A stretch of 64,000 bases of DNA, from NCBI RefSeq assembly GCF_028389875.1, contig NC_084682.1, forward strand, positions 4,970,001 to 5,034,000, read 5' to 3'. Below, in pieces: positions 61,813-64,000 of the stretch. Each line of letters starts with the position of its first letter. The first letter of the stretch is position 1. Source of the DNA: Rhea pennata (Eukaryota; Chordata; Aves; Rheiformes; Rheidae). The notes under the pieces are model-generated. The model was not told the DNA's origin and made no database searches. It worked only from the letters and a program-made list of their open reading frames with translations. The position numbers were made by a program, and so were the translations under genes.

Positions 61813-62860
61813 CACACAGAGAGAATATATATATATTCTATGTAGCTCTCACTACTTATCTCAGAGGAAAACCAGGAACTAGTAGCTACCTCTTCCACAA
61901 GGAGGAGAGAACTACCTACTTGTATTCCCTACTTTGCTGGTTACTTCCTTGGACCAGTCACAGCAGTTCTGTGCCCCTTATTAAAATGGGAATTACAAAT
62001 ACGATGCCTTTCCACCCAGGATGTATGAGGCTGAATTCACAGAGTACAGGAACTTCAGTAAATGATGTGAAAACCTCTGGTGCGTTAATACATGAAAAAC
62101 TAGAAAACAAGCTGATGCAGCCAGCTGTACTGCACATACAGAGCCATCATTCGTTCGTATGCTGTCCCCGCAATTACAAACCACAGGTTAAGTACAGTTT
62201 GCCCTAGCAACACACATGCACCACTACAGACCGTGTATCCCGCTCACTCGTGTGTCAGTCCCCCTGAATATTGCACTTAGACCATTACCAGTATTGTGTA
62301 ACTAATAAGTGTTGAAGTGAGCTTCTTAAGAAATTAGGCATAAAAGCCACGGGTGGCAGCGGGGTGGCAAGTACGAAGCGAACTACAGAGGGAACCAAGC
62401 ACTCAAAGCAGCGTTGAAACATAAAGAAACGGGTTAGTACCTATACCTGTCGCGCCTTCCGTCTCGGGTGCCGCTGTAGCTGGTGCACAGCTTGCTGAAG
62501 GAGACCAGCTTGAGGTCCAGCTCGTTCTCCAGCTGCCTCGCCTGCTTCCTGAGGTCTGAACAAAGCAGCCGAGAGCGGCCAAGGGGTCAGGGGGCCGAGC
62601 CCCGGCCGCAGCTCCCGGCACGGCGGCGGAGGGGGCCCGCACGGGACGCCGCTGAACACCCGCCGGCCGCAGCCCGCCCGGGAAGGGCCCGCCCGGCCCC
62701 CCGCCACCGCCCCCCGCTGCTTCGCGCCCCAGGCGGCGCCGCGAGGCCGCTGTCGCCCGGAGGGAAGCGGCCTGCCGCGGGCCGGGCCCTGCCGCCGGGG
62801 GAGCCCCGCCGCCCTCGGACCCCACTCGCCTTCCCAGTAGTTGCAGCTCCCCGTCGCCAT
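32768..62860 (-). CDS. GOSR1: Golgi SNAP receptor complex member 1 (GS28), 9 exons
   Basis: GOSR1 is a Golgi tail-anchored Q-SNARE that pairs with syntaxin-5, Ykt6 and Bet1L for ER-Golgi and intra-Golgi transport. In minus-strand order the exons are 62860-62830, 62555-62441, 60459-60372, 60126-60019, 57950-57859, 57463-57389, 41893-41864, 34269-34187 and 32892-32768. They total 747 nt: 248 aa plus stop, against 250 in human. The N-terminus MATGSCNYWEDLRKQARQLE is followed by a helical domain. The SNARE motif spans roughly residues 171-226, with the zero-layer glutamine Q192 in MTSQRG. A single membrane anchor lies at about 229-247 (LILGGIIGICTILLLLYAF) and the chain ends in His. The two-residue shortening is in the loop SYSGTRDGRR (human has SYSHSSTRDG). 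All phases match, there is no internal stop, and the only odd splice site is the GC donor of intron 1. Confidence 0.97.
32893..34186 (-). other. GOSR1 intron 8
   Basis: A 1.3-kb AT-rich GT-AG intron (donor GTATCC, acceptor TTCAAG). Nothing else is recognisable in it. Confidence 0.85.
34187..34269 (-). CDS. GOSR1: GOSR1 coding exon 8
   Basis: It starts after CTTTTTCCTTCTCCAG and encodes IAMATKENMTSQRGMLKSIQ then SKMNTLA, the core of the SNARE motif with central-layer Q192. It ends one base into the next codon at GCTA|GTATCC, a relatively weak donor. Confidence 0.97.
37477..37498 (+). repeat. Poly(A) tract (22 A)
   Basis: An uninterrupted run of 22 adenines in GOSR1 intron 7, preceded by GTGATT. 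No retroelement body is recognised upstream. Confidence 0.9.
38410..38462. repeat. Imperfect TG/TA-rich microsatellite
   Basis: An alternating CATACATACATGTGTGTG tract followed by TACGTGTGTATACATATAAA, imperfect purine-pyrimidine alternation. Confidence 0.65.
41864..41893 (-). CDS. GOSR1: GOSR1 coding exon 7 (30-nt microexon)
   Basis: It starts after GGTTTTCAG, completes N170, encodes SDRLIEETI and leaves two bases of S180 before GTAGGA. It is flanked by the two largest introns of the gene. Both its length (a multiple of three) and its phase match what exons 6 and 8 require. It encodes the first turns of the SNARE helix. Confidence 0.95.
42139..42172 (+). repeat. Poly(A) tract (34 A)
   Basis: The longest homopolymer in the window, between ATGGAGAC and GTGGAATG, in GOSR1 intron 6. 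It sits about 245 bases 3' (in GOSR1 sense, upstream) of microexon 7. It may be a retroposon tail, but no body was identified. Confidence 0.92.
50944..50988. repeat. Perfect 10-bp inverted repeat, 25-base loop
   Basis: TGACACAGGA at 50944-50953 is exactly complementary to TCCTGTGTCA at 50979-50988. It lies in a locally GC-richer, higher-complexity patch (about 50,890-51,050) of intron 6. It could form a short hairpin; no function is assigned. Confidence 0.6.
52122..52141 (+). repeat. Short (GGGAC)n tandem
   Basis: About four copies of a GGGAC unit occur in tandem in GOSR1 intron 6. This is a short simple repeat. Confidence 0.6.
53970..54245. promoter_or_regulatory. Isolated CpG-rich block in GOSR1 intron 6
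   Basis: About 275 bp of CpG-dense sequence lies abruptly within AT-rich intron DNA. Frames on both strands are open across it, but the translations are Arg/Pro/Ala-rich and unrecognised. It could be an intronic promoter or CpG-rich enhancer, or a GC-rich insertion. Confidence 0.35.
54517..54557. repeat. 26-bp-period CpG-rich tandem
   Basis: ATACCGCCGCGGAC occurs at 54517-54530 and again at 54543-54556, with a third partial ATACCGCC at 54532-54539 between them. It is a local CpG-rich duplication 270 bp from the intronic CpG block. Confidence 0.7.
57308..57328 (+). repeat. Poly(A) tract (21 A)
   Basis: A 21-adenine run in intron 6, 61 bases inside the intron from the exon 6 donor (a poly-T tract in GOSR1 sense). 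Confidence 0.9.
57389..57463 (-). CDS. GOSR1: GOSR1 coding exon 6
   Basis: It starts after CTTACATTTTAG and encodes SYKSGSGVNNRRTELFLKEH then EHLR, completing E145 at its start and leaving two bases of N170. The donor is GTAAGC. Confidence 0.97.
57464..57858 (-). other. GOSR1 intron 5
   Basis: A 395-bp GT-AG intron (donor GTAAGT). A GGAGGAC...TCTCCTT stretch near 57,780-57,810 can form a weak hairpin; nothing else is notable. Confidence 0.85.
57859..57950 (-). CDS. GOSR1: GOSR1 coding exon 5
   Basis: It starts after GTTTTATTACAG and encodes DYTHEFHKTKANFLAIRERE then NLLGSVRKDI, closely matching the human helical domain. The donor is GTAAGT. Confidence 0.97.
57951..60018 (-). other. GOSR1 intron 4
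   Basis: A 2.1-kb AT-rich GT-AG intron (donor GTAACA). It contains the imperfect TG/TA microsatellite at about 59,812-59,936; nothing else is recognised. Confidence 0.85.
59812..59936. repeat. Imperfect TG/TA microsatellite
   Basis: A degenerate tract of TGTATATG, TACATATA and TGTGTGTA units about 125 bp long, 83 bp from exon 4 on its 3' (GOSR1 sense) side. Confidence 0.75.
60019..60126 (-). CDS. GOSR1: GOSR1 coding exon 4
   Basis: It starts after GTTCTTCTCCTCCAG and encodes LTGINDKMAEYTNSAGVPSL then NAALMHTLQRHRDILQ, in phase 0 at both ends. The donor is CAG|GTAACA. Confidence 0.97.
60127..60371 (-). other. GOSR1 intron 3
   Basis: A 245-bp GT-AG intron (donor AAG|GTAAAG) without further features. 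Confidence 0.85.
60372..60459 (-). CDS. GOSR1: GOSR1 coding exon 3
   Basis: It starts after CTTTTCCCTTAG and encodes SDTTPLLNGSSQDRMFETMA then VEIEQLLGK. One leading base completes S49. Confidence 0.97.
60460..62440 (-). other. GOSR1 intron 2
   Basis: A 2.0-kb AT-rich GT-AG intron (donor AG|GTACTA). It contains the TG/TA microsatellite near 61,790; otherwise nothing is recognised. Confidence 0.85.
61752..61842. repeat. (TG)n(TA)n microsatellite with palindromic flank
   Basis: TGTGTGTGTATATATATA and further TA units run to about 61,812. CACACAGAGAGA follows, then a second GAATATATATATATTC palindrome at about 61,823-61,838. The TG arm can pair with the following CACACA, so the whole tract can extrude as a cruciform. 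Confidence 0.8.
62441..62555 (-). CDS. GOSR1: GOSR1 coding exon 2
   Basis: It starts after GCTTTGTTCAG, completes D11 and encodes LRKQARQLENELDLKLVSFS then KLCTSYSGTRDGRRDRY, with two bases of S49. Human has two more residues in the SYS-TRDGRR loop. A second GT five bases upstream (AG|GTATAG) is available but would break the frame into exon 3. Confidence 0.96.
62556..62829 (-). other. GOSR1 intron 1 (GC-AG)
   Basis: A 274-bp, very GC-rich intron whose donor is AAG|GCGAGT instead of GT and whose acceptor is TTTGTTCAG. The exon 1/exon 2 join (GAA G + AC) restores Glu-Asp, as in human YWEDLRK, so the GC position is fixed by the reading frame. Confidence 0.8.
62830..62860 (-). CDS. GOSR1: GOSR1 coding exon 1
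   Basis: It encodes MATGSCNYWE and the first base of D11. Start context AAAGATGG is strong (A at -3, G at +4). Human begins MAAGTSSYWED. Confidence 0.95.
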
Positions 62861-62864
62861 CTTT
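62852..62864 (-). promoter_or_regulatory. YY1-like element overlapping the GOSR1 start codon
   Basis: On the minus strand AAAGATGGCGAC matches the AANATGGCG core of YY1 sites, which often lie just downstream of housekeeping-gene start sites and include the start codon. Confidence 0.45.
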
Positions 62865-63073
62865 GTTGTCCAACGTCAGCCGCGGCCGGGCGACAGCGCG
62901 CCGCCGGGAAGAGCGGCGCAGAGCGTCTCCCTCCGGGCGCGGGGGCCGACGGGACGGGACGGCCTCCTGCCGCACCGCCCCCTAGCGGCTGGGCGGCGCG
63001 TCGCGCCGCGGCGGCCCCCGGGCTCGCGCCGCCGTGCAGCGCCGAGCACCGGCCCCAGCCCGAGGAGAAGGGC

Positions 63074-63092
63074 GGGGGGGGGGGGGGGGGGG
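63074..63092 (+). repeat. Poly(G) tract (19 G)
   Basis: An uninterrupted run of 19 guanines upstream of GOSR1. Such runs are often length-variable and prone to assembly error; it is also a potential G-quadruplex. Confidence 0.85.
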
Positions 63093-63120
63093 ACGCGCTC
63101 ATCCGTCCTGCCAGCTCTTA

Positions 63121-64000
63121 TACAGGCACCAACAGGCGGGAAGGGAAGGGGAGGGGAGGGGAGGGGGGCCTGCCCAGCACGGGGACCGGCCGCGCTGCCC
63201 CAGCTTGGAAATCAGGAAGCACGAGACGCACCCAGACAGACATCAAAATAGTTTTATACAGATTATTAGATCTCGGTACACAGGTAAAAAAGCAGAGGAC
63301 GCTCCCGCCGGCACAGAAAGGCGGCTCGCACATCGCAGACGCTGGATTTCCGCCCGCTCGAGTCCTCGGAGAAACGTAATTCGAAGGCAGAGCGCGCAGA
63401 CCTACGCACGCCGAGACAGGCGCGCGCGGGGAGAGCGGCCCGGCCAGGAGCGGCGCGGGCACCTCCGCTAGCACTGGGGCGACCCAGCGCTCTTGCATAC
63501 GGGATTCCTGGCGGGACTTATTGCAGGTGCGACGGAGCTGCCGTCGCCCGGCCAGCTCCGCTCACTACCTGCTGCAAGGGCAAAGAGGCCAGAGACCTGA
63601 GAGCAGTTTGCAAAACCAGCTTTATTAGAAAACCTCAGCTGCATCCCTTGTTAAAGGCCTTAGAAAGAGGGAGAGTTCAGAGATGAGGAAGGTTTAGCAC
63701 TGCCGAGCGCTGGCCTGCTGCAGCCCCTTTACCCGCAGGACAGGGTCGCAGCGCAGCACCAAGCCACATCCAGCGGGGCGAGCCGGGACCAGGCACACGG
63801 GACACTTAGGGCTCCCGCAGAAACGCAGGGCGGCAAGAACAGCTCTTGTGCACCGCAGCGACACGGGGCCGCGGGAGCGCGGGGAACGCTCGGCTGCATC
63901 TTCCCACTCCTAGCCGACTGCCCCAGCCAGCTTTCATCGAGTGCTTCTTGCACTGTAATTCCCCATTAAATAGGGAGAAAGTTATAGTGGTGTCTAGGGG
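63121..64000. other. Upstream of GOSR1, possible 3' end of the next gene
   Basis: GC-rich to mixed DNA with no recognised coding exon. A minus-strand AATAAAG at 63626-63620 with a moderately GT/CT-rich downstream region could be the end of a gene transcribed from the right. In human the gene upstream of GOSR1 is CPD, in the same orientation, which would fit, but no carboxypeptidase sequence is visible here. Confidence 0.35.
63621..63626 (-). terminator. Minus-strand poly(A) signal candidate
   Basis: TTTATT on the plus strand is AATAAA on the minus, in the context CTAATAAAGCTGG. The gene it would serve lies outside the window. Confidence 0.3.

Larger units (their letters stand above)
62540..63120. 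promoter_or_regulatory. CpG island of GOSR1
   Basis: A dense CpG region surrounds GOSR1 exon 1. An AACGTCAG half-CRE-like site lies at about 62,871-62,878, just upstream of the start codon. There is no TATA box. A 19-G run occurs at 63,074-63,092. The island is typical of a broadly expressed gene. Confidence 0.65.

Noticed and set aside
62403-63498. Long frames over the GOSR1 CpG island
   Set aside because: Those in the minus frame partly read real exons 1-2 through the intron; the others are composition artefacts.
63729-63953. 74-codon minus frame as the C-terminus of CPD
   Set aside because: The translation shows no carboxypeptidase or membrane-anchor features.

Overview
This is vertebrate nuclear DNA, most likely from a bird or another sauropsid. 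The evidence is intron-split genes with GT-AG splice sites, CpG islands over gene starts, homopolymer and microsatellite tracts, and no compact operon-like ORFs. Four protein-coding loci can be identified from their own sequence: the first coding exon of ABR (minus strand, running off the left edge), the single-exon limb bHLH gene BHLHA9 (plus), TRARG1/TUSC5 (plus, three exons) and GOSR1/GS28 (minus, nine exons, complete). In human, ABR-BHLHA9-TRARG1 lie together on 17p13.3 but GOSR1 is elsewhere on chromosome 17. Direct adjacency of GOSR1 to TRARG1 is therefore a different gene order, which I infer is the sauropsid arrangement.

Layout: 1-1000 is a very GC-rich island over the ABR start, whose N-terminal exon closely resembles the BCR oligomerization segment. 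1.0-3.6 kb holds GC-rich intergenic DNA with a striking cluster of homeodomain-like AT-rich sites. 3726-4442 is BHLHA9. 4.4-7.1 kb is GC-rich spacer. 7092-14702 is TRARG1, with a 6.4-kb intron and a very small last coding exon. 14.9-28.7 kb is intergenic and contains an orphan CpG island at about 18.55-19.6 kb with a TATA-like element at its right edge. About 28.72-62.88 kb is GOSR1 on the minus strand: a long 3' UTR, nine coding exons and mostly AT-rich introns, the largest 15.5 kb and carrying its own isolated GC-rich block. 62.9-64.0 kb is the GOSR1 CpG-island promoter and upstream sequence, with a minus-strand poly(A) signal that may mark the end of the next gene.

The GOSR1 model is internally consistent: nine exons sum to 747 nt (248 codons plus stop), every phase matches, and all junctions are GT-AG except intron 1, which has a GC donor. 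The four genes do not form a pathway: ABR is a Rho-GTPase regulator, BHLHA9 a limb transcription factor, TRARG1 a GLUT4-vesicle dispanin and GOSR1 a Golgi SNARE. I found no defence system, virus or other exotic cassette. The most interesting observations are the BCR-like N-terminus of ABR, the homeodomain-site cluster next to BHLHA9, the orphan CpG islands and the GC-AG intron of GOSR1.
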